Shown here: one piece after another, positions 1-9,254 of the stretch
How the letters are laid out: the number at the start of each line of letters is the position of its first letter
How positions within the stretch are numbered: the first letter of the stretch is position 1
Assembly: GCA_022844205.1 (NCBI GenBank)
Contig: JALHMF010000006.1
Span: forward strand, 7,501-71,500
Length of the DNA stretch: 64,000 bases
Source of the DNA: Xanthobacteraceae bacterium
GTDB taxonomy: Bacteria > Pseudomonadota > Alphaproteobacteria > Rhizobiales > Xanthobacteraceae
Reading direction: 5' to 3'
The notes under the pieces: generated by a model
What the model was told of the DNA's origin: nothing
Seen by the model: the letters and a program-made list of their open reading frames with translations, nothing else
The model's database searches: none
Translations under genes and position numbers: made by a program

Positions 1-1242
1 ATCGCTGGCATGCCGGTCGCAGCCGAATCGCCGCTCGCGAAATTCACGAAGGATCCGGGCTGGCAGCAGCACGCCAAATTCTTCGATGACGCCTACAAGG
101 CGCTCAATGAGAAGCAGATCTCCAAGATCAAGGCCTGGGGCAAGCAGGCGATCAAGCAGCCGCAGAAGACGCTCTATTATCTCTTCAGCGGACCGGACTA
201 TCTCTACGCGGAAGCCTTCTTCCCGCATGCGCAGACCTACATCCTCGCCGGCCTCGAGCCGGTCGGTAAGGTCCCGGAAATTAACGAGCGCACCCGCCAC
301 GGCCTCGCGCCGATCCGCGCCTCGCTGCACAACACGCTGAACCTCAGCTATTTCATCACCTCGCATATGTCTTCGCAGCTGCGGACGGGCGAGCTGACGG
401 GTACGCTGCCGATCCTCTATCTCTTCATCTCGCGCGCCGGAAAGACGATTACGGAAGTCGAATTGATCAACCTCGACAAGGACGGAAACGTTGCCACGAC
501 CGCCATGCCGCCGGCAGGTTCAATTCAGGGCGCCAAGATCGTATTCAACGACGGTGACGGGAGCCCGGCACGCACGTTGTACTACTTCAGCACCGATCTT
601 TCCGAAGCGGGTGCGAAGAATACGGGCTTCCTCAAGTTCAGCGCCAAGTTTGGCACGGGCGATGGTTTTGTGAAGAGCGCCTCCTATCTCCTGCACAATG
701 CGGGGTTCACTACGGCGCGTAACTTCCTGCTTGAACATGTCCACACGCATGTCCAGGACGACACGGGCATTCCATACCAGTACTTCGATCAGAAGATCTG
801 GAATCTGAATCCATATGGCCGTTATGTCGGTCCGATCCCGATTTTCCAGGGCCATTACCAGAACCAGCTCAATATGCTGTTCATCAAGGAGAAAGCGCCG
901 GCGATCGATTTCGGCATCGGGTATCGCTTCCGCCTGAACGAGTCGAACCTGCTTGTCGCGGTGAAAAAGATTGCCCCGGCCGCTGTTGCGGCGCCGGTGA
1001 AGCCCGAGCCTGCTGCGATCGTCGCTCCTGCGGCTCCCGCGCCAAGCGAGCCTACTCCGGCGAGCGCGCCCTCCACACAGCCCGCCGCACCGGCGGAACA
1101 GAAAGCGGAATCGGCGCCGATCCAAGCGCCTCCTGCCGTAGCGAAGGACGGCCTGGCCGAGACTGAAAAGGAAAAAACCGCGGCCATGCCGGAAGCGGAA
1201 AAGAAGACGATGGAAAGCGAGCCGGAAAAGAAAGCACAATAA
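1..1242 (+). CDS. Uncharacterised protein, 5' end outside window
   Basis: The frame is open from the first base, so the gene very likely begins upstream; the first ATG in view is at position 10. About 413 residues are visible. The body (to about residue 325) contains recurring aromatic motifs such as LYYLFSGPDYLYAEAFFP and LYYFSTDLS, a globular pattern I recall only from unnamed Hyphomicrobiales proteins, so I give no function. The last 85 residues are a low-complexity Ala/Pro/Glu/Lys tail, typical of a flexible or envelope-spanning linker. A signal peptide cannot be judged because the N-terminus is missing. A rho-independent terminator follows 30 nt after the stop. The neighbour on the other strand is convergent. 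Confidence 0.75.
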   Translation: MAGMPVAAESPLAKFTKDPGWQQHAKFFDDAYKALNEKQISKIKAWGKQAIKQPQKTLYYLFSGPDYLYAEAFFPHAQTYILAGLEPVGKVPEINERTRHGLAPIRASLHNTLNLSYFITSHMSSQLRTGELTGTLPILYLFISRAGKTITEVELINLDKDGNVATTAMPPAGSIQGAKIVFNDGDGSPARTLYYFSTDLSEAGAKNTGFLKFSAKFGTGDGFVKSASYLLHNAGFTTARNFLLEHVHTHVQDDTGIPYQYFDQKIWNLNPYGRYVGPIPIFQGHYQNQLNMLFIKEKAPAIDFGIGYRFRLNESNLLVAVKKIAPAAVAAPVKPEPAAIVAPAAPAPSEPTPASAPSTQPAAPAEQKAESAPIQAPPAVAKDGLAETEKEKTAAMPEAEKKTMESEPEKKAQ

Positions 1243-1271
1243 GACCGGCTTGGAATTCAGAATCGATCAAG

Positions 1272-1297
1272 GCCCGGCGCTAGTCGCCGGGCTTTTT
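1272..1297 (+). terminator. Rho-independent terminator of the first gene
   Basis: An 8-bp perfect stem (GCCCGGCG at 1272-1279 with CGCCGGGC at 1285-1292, 5-nt loop) is followed by TTTTTCTT. The T-tract is on the plus side only. The stem overlaps the stop codon and last codons of the convergent minus-strand methyltransferase gene. Confidence 0.85.
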
Positions 1298-2107
1298 CTT
1301 TAGGGCGATCCACTTTTCATCGGAGTCGGGAGTGGAACGTATCGTATCGCCATCCACGATGCCCGTGAGCGTCATGGGAATCCCGCTCATTTTCTGGACC
1401 ACGACTTCAAGCTGGTCGCCGCGAAGCCTTGCGACGCCGAGGGGAATTTCCACCCCGCCGATGCGGCTCACCCCCGTCAATTCCTGAAATAATTGCTTGA
1501 ACTGCAAGGTGATTTCACGGTCGCCCAGTTTGAGGGTCCACTCACCCGCTACCCGGGCCGGTACGATCCAAAGAAAAATCTCAGTGCCACGAACGTTTTC
1601 TTGCAGATCGGGGAGCCAGCCGGCCATGGCGAATTCGTGGGAAACGATATGGGTACCAGGTCCCAGTTCGAGCAGGCGCGGGCGAAGCCTGAAATTCACC
1701 TGCGGCGGCAGATACATCGCGACCACCGTTGCCGGCCGCAGAGAGGTTTCAAATAAATCCTGCTGGATGAAACTGATGTTGAGGCCGACCCCGGCTTTCA
1801 GCGCGTTTTCATTCGACTGCTTGACCAGCCTGGGGTCGATTTCGACGCCGAAGCCGCGCGCCCCCCGTTTCGCCGCCCCGATCAGGATGCGGCCGTCACC
1901 CGATCCGAGATCGATCACGAAATCGTCCGGCCCGACCCCGGCGAGGCCGAGCATTCGCTCGACGACTTCATGCGGCGTCGGAATGTAAGGGATGTCGGGA
2001 TTGACGCTCGAATGTTGAGCGCCGGTATTGGCGGCCAGCCAAGATAAAAAAACCGCGGCGGCAAGGATCGATTTTGCTGCCACGGCCCGATCATGAGGAA
2101 TGATCAC
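1280..2107 (-). CDS. SAM-dependent methyltransferase with signal-like N-terminus (copy 1)
   Basis: This 275-residue protein has the class I methyltransferase motif I (VIDLGSGDGR, about residue 64) and the post-I acidic residue in GVEIDPR, so it should bind S-adenosylmethionine. Residues 9-30 form a hydrophobic stretch ending in an Ala-rich site (NTGAQ) that looks like a cleavable signal peptide. After the methyltransferase core there is a beta-rich C-terminal part of about 80 residues. Its start codon overlaps the permease stop by 4 bp (ATGA), so it is the last gene of the operon copy 2 - permease - copy 1. It is clearly paralogous to the gene at 3470-4261 (shared YxPTPxxVVxRML start). The substrate is unknown. 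Confidence 0.85.
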   Translation of the reverse strand: MIIPHDRAVAAKSILAAAVFLSWLAANTGAQHSSVNPDIPYIPTPHEVVERMLGLAGVGPDDFVIDLGSGDGRILIGAAKRGARGFGVEIDPRLVKQSNENALKAGVGLNISFIQQDLFETSLRPATVVAMYLPPQVNFRLRPRLLELGPGTHIVSHEFAMAGWLPDLQENVRGTEIFLWIVPARVAGEWTLKLGDREITLQFKQLFQELTGVSRIGGVEIPLGVARLRGDQLEVVVQKMSGIPMTLTGIVDGDTIRSTPDSDEKWIALKKKPGD

Positions 2108-3441
2108 TTCCGTTTTTTTGATGTACGCGGCTCTTTCTGGTTTAACAGCAAGAGCGGCGTGCCGGCCAGAAGAACCAGCACGCCGATGATGGAGCCGAGG
2201 CCCGCATAAACGAGGCTAGAATAGACCATCCATGCCGATGCAACCGCGAGAATAATCGGCGCCACCGGATAGAGCGGCATCCGGTAAGGCAGCGCCTTGT
2301 GGTCGCGCTTCCGGAAAATGAAGACCGAGATCGCAACGAGCAGCAGGAAGAACCAGAACACCGGCGAGGTGTAGGCAACCATCGCCTCGAATCCTTCGCG
2401 CGTCGTGGCACCGAAGCCGATCAGGATCAGCGAGATCAGACCCTGAAGCAGAAAGGAGTTGGAGGGATTGTGGCCGCGCGCGTCCCAGGTGCCCAGGATC
2501 TTGGCTGCGGACAGATCTTGCCCCAGCGCAAAATAAACCCGCGCGCCGGTGAAGACGGTCGCGTTGAGCGTGCTCAATGCGCAGATACAGACGATCAGGC
2601 TAAAGAGTGTCGCGCCTGCATTGCCGGCGACCGCCTTCATCATATCGGCGCCCACGGCGCTACTCTTGCGCAAACCTTCGAGGCCGAACATGTTGAGGTA
2701 AGCGAGGTTCACGAGCACATAGACGGCCGTTACCACAGCCACCGAGATGAGCAGCGTTCGCGCCATGTTGCGGCGGACATCTTTCAATTCGCCGGAAAGA
2801 TAGGCCGCCTCGTTCCAGCCGCCAAAAGTAAGCAGCACGAAGACCATGGCAAAACCCGCGCTTCCGAGCGTTGTCGAAGCGGTCGTTGGCGCGGCTTTTG
2901 CCGCGGACGGGCTCGCGAAGCCGGCCACAATGACCGCCATTACCGATACGACGGTCAGGATCGCCAAGAACCACTGGAGACGCTTTCCTTCGGGCGTGCC
3001 GATCACGTTCACAGCCGTGATGACCATCACGGCGATCGCGGCATGGATCGCATTGCTGAAAGGCCCAAGCGGGAGAATCTGCGAGGCGTAATCGCCATAG
3101 ACGAAAGCGACGGCGGCGATCGCGCCGGTCTGGATCACCGTGCCGCGTGCCCATGCGAACAGAAGCCCGAGCGGCTTGCCGTAGGCGCGCGACAGAAAAT
3201 GATACTCGCCGCCAGCACTAGGATGGGCCGCACCCAGTTCCGCGTAACAGAAAGCGCCCATCATCGCGACGAAGCCGCCGAGCAGCCAGAGCGCGATGAA
3301 GGCGCCCTCGCTTTGTACGTTCGCCGCCACCAGCGACGGTGTCTTGAAGATGCCGATGCCGATAACGATGCCGACAAGCAGCGTGATACCGTCAAATACG
3401 GACAGCGTCGTCTTCGGCGCGACTGCACGCGATTTAGCCAT
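2104..3441 (-). CDS. APC-superfamily amino acid permease
   Basis: This 445-residue integral membrane protein has about 12 hydrophobic segments. The N-terminus carries the APC hallmark GIGIGIFKTPSLVA in helix 1 and CYAELGAAHPSAGGEY around helix 2-3, as in LAT/serine-threonine-exchanger-like transporters, so it probably moves amino acids across the inner membrane. A GGGGA Shine-Dalgarno lies just upstream of the ATG. It sits between two paralogous methyltransferase genes, 28 nt after one and overlapping the other by 4 bp, so the three are almost certainly one transcript. Substrate specificity cannot be read from the sequence. Confidence 0.88.
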   Translation of the reverse strand: MAKSRAVAPKTTLSVFDGITLLVGIVIGIGIFKTPSLVAANVQSEGAFIALWLLGGFVAMMGAFCYAELGAAHPSAGGEYHFLSRAYGKPLGLLFAWARGTVIQTGAIAAVAFVYGDYASQILPLGPFSNAIHAAIAVMVITAVNVIGTPEGKRLQWFLAILTVVSVMAVIVAGFASPSAAKAAPTTASTTLGSAGFAMVFVLLTFGGWNEAAYLSGELKDVRRNMARTLLISVAVVTAVYVLVNLAYLNMFGLEGLRKSSAVGADMMKAVAGNAGATLFSLIVCICALSTLNATVFTGARVYFALGQDLSAAKILGTWDARGHNPSNSFLLQGLISLILIGFGATTREGFEAMVAYTSPVFWFFLLLVAISVFIFRKRDHKALPYRMPLYPVAPIILAVASAWMVYSSLVYAGLGSIIGVLVLLAGTPLLLLNQKEPRTSKKRK

Positions 3442-3469
3442 ATGATCCCCCTAAGCCCCTAGTCAGACT

Positions 3470-4261
3470 TCAGATATTACGTGCCGTCCGCACGCCACTC
3501 CAGCCGCCTTCGCCGGTAATCTTCTCGCCATCCACTTTTCCAGTGAACTTGCCCGGCAGTCCTTCCACCGAGAACTGGATGTTTTCGCCCCGGAGCATCG
3601 CGCCGTTCAGCTTTGCCGATTTGCCGTCCAAGGTCGTGGTCCCCGAGATGGTCGAATATTCCTGCTTCAGCGAGATGCTGAATTTCTGGTTCGGTCCCGT
3701 GATGTCCCAGCGGCCTTCGACCTTTGCCGGCACGATCCACATATAGACGTCGCGGCCATCCGGTTTGTCGGAGTAGTCCGGCTCCCAGTCGCCCAGATTG
3801 AAGGCATGCGACACGACGCGTGTGCCGGGCTTTAGCGTCTCGAGGATCACCGGACGCAGGCGCAAATTCACGTCCGTCAGCAGGTACATCGTGAGAACGG
3901 TCGCCTTCGAGAAATCCGTCTTGAAGAGGTCCTGTTCGAGGAACGTGACCTTGTCCGTGACGCCCGCGATTTTCGCGTTCTCCGTTGCCTCCTTGATGCG
4001 AACCGGATTGATGTCGACGCCGAAGGCCTGTTTGGCGCCGCGGTTCTTCACGGCGGTGATGGCAATGCGGCCATCGCCGGAGCCGAGATCGAACACGATG
4101 TCGTCCTTGCCGACATTCGCCATCTCCAGCATGCGGTCGACCACCTGTTGGGGTGTCGGCACATAAGGTACATCGAGCCGCTGCGCGTAAACGAGAAGCG
4201 AACTGGCGACAAGAACGGCGGCAATGAGGGGGGCAAGAAACCGGAGTTTGGCGTTCGGCAT
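3470..4261 (-). CDS. SAM-dependent methyltransferase with signal peptide (copy 2)
   Basis: I place the start at the ATG at 4261 (263 residues) because it follows an AGAGG Shine-Dalgarno and begins directly with a signal peptide (MPNAKLRFLAPLIAAVLVA, predicted cut after VYA); a longer frame from 4420 adds only an unconvincing Arg-rich leader. The core has motif I (VFDLGSGDGR) and GVDIN for SAM binding, and a beta-rich C-terminal region. It resembles the gene at 1280-2107 over its whole length. It is first in the operon, ahead of the APC permease. An exported SAM-dependent enzyme would be unusual, so the N-terminus may instead serve as an uncleaved anchor with a cytoplasmic catalytic domain. 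Confidence 0.83.
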   Translation of the reverse strand: MPNAKLRFLAPLIAAVLVASSLLVYAQRLDVPYVPTPQQVVDRMLEMANVGKDDIVFDLGSGDGRIAITAVKNRGAKQAFGVDINPVRIKEATENAKIAGVTDKVTFLEQDLFKTDFSKATVLTMYLLTDVNLRLRPVILETLKPGTRVVSHAFNLGDWEPDYSDKPDGRDVYMWIVPAKVEGRWDITGPNQKFSISLKQEYSTISGTTTLDGKSAKLNGAMLRGENIQFSVEGLPGKFTGKVDGEKITGEGGWSGVRTARNI

Positions 4262-4568
4262 ATCAAACCTCTCGGACAAATTTTTCCTGAAGCGGACGGC
4301 GGGCAATATATGCCAACGCGAGGCGGATTCACGTCGATTCTTCTTCAAGCTTAAGAGACTTGAGGCCGTGTGGTTCCTCAATCGATGCATGCGAACAGGC
4401 GGCTCAGACGCATGCGGCAAGACGCGGAATACACTCTTCCGGCGATGTTGCCTCGATGTGAGGCAATTCGCCCGTCTTCAGGCCGAAAAAGCCCCAATCC
4501 GCCCTTTCAATTCACGGTCACGCTTGTTAGATAACGCCCGCGCGCGGCATTCGCCGAGCGGATATTGA
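4262..4568. other. Intergenic region between methyltransferase operon and tRNA
   Basis: This stretch must hold the minus-strand promoter of the methyltransferase operon and the plus-strand promoter of the initiator tRNA. I see open frames across it on both strands, but they encode Arg/Cys-rich sequence with no ribosome binding site and look like chance. No clear promoter pair, repeat or structured RNA stands out. Confidence 0.5.
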
Positions 4569-4646
<78 letters not shown>

Positions 4647-4663
4647 ATTAAGCCACGTAATCC

Positions 4664-4700
4664 AAACGCCCCGGATCAGCGATCCGCGGCGTTTCGCTTT
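4664..4700 (+). terminator. Terminator of the initiator tRNA
   Basis: Arms at 4664-4677 and 4681-4694 form a 14-bp stem with one mismatch and a 3-nt loop, ending in GTTTCGCTTTG. It lies 18 nt after the tRNA CCA end. Confidence 0.75.
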
Positions 4701-4819
4701 GCCTTGCCACTACCTCGCCGATTGCTCGGTTCCTGAAATTCACCGTAAGATATGATTGCTGATATGACTGCTGAGCCGCTCGAACGTTACTTACCGGCGA
4801 GGGTGAGATAGGGACGCCG

Positions 4820-7129
4820 ATGATTCGGCCTAGCGCAATTTCAAGTCGATCCCTTGCTGAGCAACTCGCGCTACTTGTTTTGGCGACGGCGCTACCGCTT
4901 ATCTTGTTGGCGGTATTTATGTTCAGCCTTTTAGTTTCGAACGAGCGTAATTCGATCCGTCAAAATCTTGTTGTGAATGCCCAGACCCTCGCCGGTTTGG
5001 TTGATAACGAGATTGATACTCATGCTGCAATCGCCTCCACGCTAGCACACTCGCCCGCTCTCCAAAACGGTGACCTGGCGGCGTTTCGGGAAGAGGTGGA
5101 GCGCTCGCTAGAATTCCTGCCAGACTCCTGGCTAAGCCTCAGCACGCCTGAAGGCCAGCGCTTGATGAGTACAATTACGATGCCCGGCGTTCCGTTGCCG
5201 AAGCATGTCGATCCGGAAATCATATCACGCGCTTTCAGTGAACGCCGCCTTCAGGTCTCTGACCTCGTTTTTGGCCCCGTTTCGCAACGGTGGACGGCCT
5301 TTATCGAAGTCCCCGTCTTTCGCGATAACGTTCCAGTCTATTCGATTTCCATCAGCCTATCGCCATCCCGGTTCCTGAGCCTGCTGAGCACCCGGTTTAA
5401 GCGCGGTGAAGTGGTTGCGATTGTCGATCGCAACAAGAAATTTGTCGCTCGTCTCCCCGATCACGATGCTCGGGTCGGCACATTGTCGAGCGAGGGCTGG
5501 CGAGCGGCAATGGCTAAAGCCCCTACCGGCTGGACCGAAAACAAGACAGTAGAGGGGGACTGGAGTCTCACCGGCTATGCTCAGACGCAACACGGATGGA
5601 CCGCGGGAATCGCTCAACTTGAATCTGACATCAGTGAACCCATTAACAAGATCGCTTGGTTGGTTGGGCTTACGGCTGGGGCCTTGATCTTGATCAGTCT
5701 GACGCTTGCCGCTCTCATCGCTCGTCGCGCAAGCCACGGGATGACGGCGCTCGCCTCGTCAGCGCTGCAATTGGGTGAGGGCCAAGTCGTTGCGGCGCCG
5801 CCAGCGCCCTTCTCTGAAGCTTTCACCATCGGCGTGGCGCTGGCGCAAGCTTCGCTCGAATTGAAACGGCGTGAGGATCTTTTGGCTCGTCACCAGAGGG
5901 AGCTTGAGAGCGAGGTGGCTCAACGCACCAGCGCCCTTGTGTCCGAAATGCGCCGGCGCGAGGAGGTTGAAACCCTGCTCCGACAGATGCAGAAGATCGA
6001 AGCGGTTGGCCAGCTCACAGGCGGCATCGCCCATGACTTCAATAATATGCTCGCCATCATTATTGGAAGCTTGCGGCTCATGCAGCGGCGAATTGAGAAG
6101 GGGGACACGAACGTTCAGCGCTTCATCGATAGTGCTCGGGACGGCGCGGAACGGGCGGCCGCATTGACACAGCGCTTGCTCGCATTCTCGCGTCAGCAAC
6201 CCCTTTCACCGGAGCCGATTGACGCGAACAAGCTCCTCGCCGGCATGTCCGATATGCTGCGGCGGACCATCACTGAGGATGTCAAGATCGAGACGGTGCT
6301 CGCGGGGGGGCTGTGGCGTACTCATGCCGACCCCAACCAGCTCGAAAACGCCATTCTCAATTTAGCGGTGAATGGTCGTGACGCCATGCTCGAAGGCGGT
6401 AAGATCACAATCGAAACCGCCAATTGTCATCTCGACGACTCCTATGCCTCGACCCACGCCGAAGTATCGCCCGGGCAATACGTCTTGATAGCCGTCACTG
6501 ATACTGGAAGGGGCATGCCCGTCCACATTATAGAACGCGTGTTCGAACCTTTCTTTACGACCAAGCCGACCGGCCAGGGAACGGGGCTGGGCCTCAGCCA
6601 GGTTTATGGGTTCGTCAAGCAATCTGGCGGCCACGTGAAAATCTACAGTGAGGTCGGCCACGGGACGACCGTGAAGCTCTATTTACCGCGTTTCTTCGGG
6701 ACGACCGAAGCGAGAACGCAACCTCGGGAGCAGACGGACCTTCCCATCGCCGATGGTCAACAAATGGTTCTCGTCGTGGAGGATGAAGACAACGTTCGTG
6801 CGCTCACGGTTGAGAGCCTGGGCGAACTTGGCTATCGGGTTCTAGAAGCGAGCGGCGCGGCTGAGGCGCTCCGGCTCTTGGACGCAAATCCTGAGATCAG
6901 TCTGCTCTTCACTGATGTCGTTATGCCGGACGTAAATGGTCGTAAGCTCGCGGACGAGGCGCTTAAGCGCAAGCTTGATCTCAAGGTGTTGTTCACGACC
7001 GGCTACACGCGAAACGCCATCGTCCACAACGGCGTGCTGGACCCCGACGTCCAGCTCATCATCAAACCGTTCACGCTTGAGCAACTGGCGGTCAAGGTGG
7101 CGGAGGTGCTGTATTCCCAGCGTCGTTGA
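4820..7129 (+). CDS. Hybrid sensor histidine kinase with C-terminal receiver
   Basis: The protein has 769 residues. Layout: transmembrane helix about 14-40, an extracytoplasmic sensor region of Cache size (about 41-275), transmembrane helix about 279-301, a linker with coiled-coil character (about 340-390), HisKA with H-box GGIAHDFNN (His405), an N-box NGRDAML near 518, G-boxes DTGRGMP and [11 protein letters not shown] (about 561-600), then a receiver domain (about 650-766) with phosphoacceptor Asp699 in FTDVVMPD. It should sense an external ligand and phosphorylate its own receiver; no HTH output is fused and no cognate regulator is adjacent. The gene is visibly AT-richer than its neighbours (31 G/C in 60 bases at 4861-4920), suggesting separate ancestry. 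Confidence 0.93.
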   Translation: MIRPSAISSRSLAEQLALLVLATALPLILLAVFMFSLLVSNERNSIRQNLVVNAQTLAGLVDNEIDTHAAIASTLAHSPALQNGDLAAFREEVERSLEFLPDSWLSLSTPEGQRLMSTITMPGVPLPKHVDPEIISRAFSERRLQVSDLVFGPVSQRWTAFIEVPVFRDNVPVYSISISLSPSRFLSLLSTRFKRGEVVAIVDRNKKFVARLPDHDARVGTLSSEGWRAAMAKAPTGWTENKTVEGDWSLTGYAQTQHGWTAGIAQLESDISEPINKIAWLVGLTAGALILISLTLAALIARRASHGMTALASSALQLGEGQVVAAPPAPFSEAFTIGVALAQASLELKRREDLLARHQRELESEVAQRTSALVSEMRRREEVETLLRQMQKIEAVGQLTGGIAHDFNNMLAIIIGSLRLMQRRIEKGDTNVQRFIDSARDGAERAAALTQRLLAFSRQQPLSPEPIDANKLLAGMSDMLRRTITEDVKIETVLAGGLWRTHADPNQLENAILNLAVNGRDAMLEGGKITIETANCHLDDSYASTHAEVSPGQYVLIAVTDTGRGMPVHIIERVFEPFFTTKPTGQGTGLGLSQVYGFVKQSGGHVKIYSEVGHGTTVKLYLPRFFGTTEARTQPREQTDLPIADGQQMVLVVEDEDNVRALTVESLGELGYRVLEASGAAEALRLLDANPEISLLFTDVVMPDVNGRKLADEALKRKLDLKVLFTTGYTRNAIVHNGVLDPDVQLIIKPFTLEQLAVKVAEVLYSQRR

Positions 7130-7196
7130 TACCCGATTAGGCGGAAGCAGCGGCGATTGTCTTTCAGCCGGACCCAGAGTCCCATTTTCTGGGCTA

Positions 7197-7223
7197 CCGC
7201 CGCGGTTTTGTTTGCCGTGGCGG
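7197..7223 (+). other. Inverted repeat after histidine kinase gene
   Basis: A 9-bp stem (7197-7205 with 7215-7223, one G:T pair) and T-rich loop lie in the 126-nt gap between the kinase and the enoyl-CoA hydratase. There is no T-tract behind it, so it is a poor rho-independent terminator. It may mark the end of the kinase transcript. Confidence 0.35.
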
Positions 7224-7255
7224 CGAGAACAGCCGGATATTTTTGAGGACAGGAA

Positions 7256-8035
7256 ATGAGCGGAAAAATCCACGCCAGGACCGAAGGCATGATCGCGACG
7301 GTCACGATCGAGAACCACGGACGGCTGAACGCGCTTTCGCTGGATATGTGGAAGGAGCTGCGCGCGGCGTTCGAGAAATTGTCCGCCGACGATTCGATTC
7401 GTTGCGTTGTGATCCGGGGAGCAGGCGAGGAAGCGTTTGCCGCGGGTGCCGACATCGCCGCTTTCGAGAAAGAGCGTTTCGATATTCCTTCCGCGAAACA
7501 GTACGGCGTTTCGGTTCACACCGCGCTCGACGCCATCGAGCGGTGCCCGCATCCGGTGATCGCCATGATCAAGGGGCCGTGTGTGGGCGGCGGACTGGAA
7601 ATTGCGGCACGCTGCGACATGCGCATCGGCGGTGAGAGCGCGCGCTTTGGAATTCCGGTGAACCGGCTTGGAGCGGTCGTCGCCTATCAGGAGATGCGGC
7701 CGCTGGTGGCGGTTGCCGGTCCTGCGACAGCGCTGGAAATTTTGCTGGAGGGGCGGGTGTTCGGCGCGGAGGAAGCGGAGAAAAAGGGCATCGTGAACCG
7801 CATCGTGCCGGACGCCGATGTCGAGAAAGAATCCTATGCAACGGCGGGCCGGATCGCCGATGGCGCGCCGCTGGTCGCGCGCTGGCACAAGAAATTCGTG
7901 CGGCGGCTGCTCGATCCGAAACCTTTGAGCGAAGCCGAGCTGGAAGACAATTACGCCTGCTTCGCCACCGAGGATTATCAAACGGGATTCCGTTCGTTTC
8001 TGGACAAGAAAAAACCGGTATTCAAGGGCCGATGA
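7256..8035 (+). CDS. Enoyl-CoA hydratase/isomerase family protein
   Basis: At 259 residues it has the usual crotonase length. The oxyanion-hole motifs are visible: AGEEAFAAGADIAAF (about residues 58-72) and IKGPCVGGGLEIAARCDMRI (about 104-123). Family members hydrate or isomerise acyl-CoA thioesters in the cytoplasm. In the position where hydratases often carry the catalytic Glu the sequence reads FGIPVNRLGAVV, so the exact reaction is uncertain. The stop overlaps the start of a class III CoA-transferase gene by 4 bp (ATGA), so the two probably act on the same acyl-CoA intermediate. Confidence 0.9.
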   Translation: MSGKIHARTEGMIATVTIENHGRLNALSLDMWKELRAAFEKLSADDSIRCVVIRGAGEEAFAAGADIAAFEKERFDIPSAKQYGVSVHTALDAIERCPHPVIAMIKGPCVGGGLEIAARCDMRIGGESARFGIPVNRLGAVVAYQEMRPLVAVAGPATALEILLEGRVFGAEEAEKKGIVNRIVPDADVEKESYATAGRIADGAPLVARWHKKFVRRLLDPKPLSEAELEDNYACFATEDYQTGFRSFLDKKKPVFKGR

Positions 8036-9252
8036 AGATGTCTTCTCCGAAACCGCGCGGCCCGCTGGCCGGGCTGAAAGTGATCGAGCTTTGCCACGTG
8101 ATGGCGGGACCGGTGACGGGCCTGATGCTCGCGGACATGGGCGCCGACGTGATCAAGGTCGAAAAGATTCCGGGCGGCGACGACACGCGCCGTTTCACGC
8201 CCCCGCAGATCGGCGGCGAGGCCGCGGCCTTCATGATGATGAACCGCAACAAGCGCGGGATCGCCGTTGATCTGAAAAGCGAAGGCGGAAAAAAAATTCT
8301 TCTTCGTCTGATCGAGCGCGCGGACGTGCTCACGGAAAATTATCGCAAGGGTGCGATGGAACGGATGGGGCTCGGTTACGAGACTTTACGGAAGCTCAAT
8401 CCCCGTCTGGTCTATTGTTCGATTTCCGGTTTCGGCCGCACCGGTCCTTATGCGGATCGCGCGGGGTTCGATCTCGTCGGGCAGGGCATGAGCGGCCTGA
8501 TGTCGGTGACGGGCGAGGGGCCGGGCAGGCCGCCGATCAAGGTCGGCGCGCCGGTGACGGATATCACCGCGGGCATCCTCGGTGCGATGGGCGTGCTGGC
8601 GGCACTGCATCACTGCGGGAATACCGGCGAAGGCCAGTTCGTCGATACCTCGCTGTTTGAAGCCGGAATCGTGCAGACCTACTGGCAATCGGCGATTGCG
8701 CTGGCGACCGGCATCGCGCCGGGGCCGATGGGATCGGCGCATCCGCTGAACGCGCCCTATCAGGCGTTTCAGACCAGCGACCGCTGGATCACGGTCGGTG
8801 CCGCGAACCAAACGAACTGGCTGCGTCTGGTTGAATTGCTCGGCATGCAATCGCTTGCGGACGATCCGCGCTTCAAGACGGGTGATGACCGCATCCGCAA
8901 TTACGCCGTGCTGGCGGAGGCGCTGGCCCCCGCATTCAGGACCCGCTCCAGCGGTGAATGGCTGGACGCACTGGAGATGGCGAAGATTCCCGCCGGGCCG
9001 GTGCTGGACGTTTCCGAAATGCACAAGGATCCACAGACGCTCGCCCGCGAGATGGTGACGGAAGCGCCGCACAGCGCGCTCGGGCCGGTGAAGACGATCG
9101 GTGCGCCGGTGAAATTTTCCGCCTCTCCGGGCGGCGTGCAGAAGGGTGCGCCGCTGTATGGTGAGCACACGCGCGAGGTGCTGGGCGAATATGGATTTAG
9201 TGCTTCCGAAATCGAAGCCTTCGTGAAATCGGGCGCGGTGCAAGCGGCGTAA
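8032..9252 (+). CDS. CaiB/BaiF (class III) CoA-transferase
   Basis: This 406-residue protein has the family N-terminus (GPLAGLKVIELCHVMAGP), a typical NRNKRGIAVDLKSEGG segment and the catalytic Asp region in AGFDLVGQGMSGLMSVTGE. Class III transferases move CoA between carboxylic acids through a mixed anhydride on an Asp. It is translationally coupled to the enoyl-CoA hydratase by an ATGA overlap; a second ATG two codons later is also possible. The pair looks like a short catabolic unit for an unidentified carboxylic acid. It is convergent with the sugar kinase gene, with only 2 nt between stops. Confidence 0.92.
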   Translation: MKMSSPKPRGPLAGLKVIELCHVMAGPVTGLMLADMGADVIKVEKIPGGDDTRRFTPPQIGGEAAAFMMMNRNKRGIAVDLKSEGGKKILLRLIERADVLTENYRKGAMERMGLGYETLRKLNPRLVYCSISGFGRTGPYADRAGFDLVGQGMSGLMSVTGEGPGRPPIKVGAPVTDITAGILGAMGVLAALHHCGNTGEGQFVDTSLFEAGIVQTYWQSAIALATGIAPGPMGSAHPLNAPYQAFQTSDRWITVGAANQTNWLRLVELLGMQSLADDPRFKTGDDRIRNYAVLAEALAPAFRTRSSGEWLDALEMAKIPAGPVLDVSEMHKDPQTLAREMVTEAPHSALGPVKTIGAPVKFSASPGGVQKGAPLYGEHTREVLGEYGFSASEIEAFVKSGAVQAA

Positions 9253-9254
9253 AC

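Noticed and set aside
2299-3462. 387-codon plus-strand frame
   Set aside because: Antisense of the APC permease; highly charged composition typical of a shadow frame in GC-rich DNA.
4224-4568. 114-codon plus-strand frame before the tRNA
   Set aside because: No ribosome site, Arg/Cys-rich, and overlaps the methyltransferase signal sequence on the other strand.
6842-7981. 379-codon minus-strand frame across the kinase end and the hydratase gene
   Set aside because: It crosses two well-supported plus-strand genes and an intergenic gap and shows no motif.
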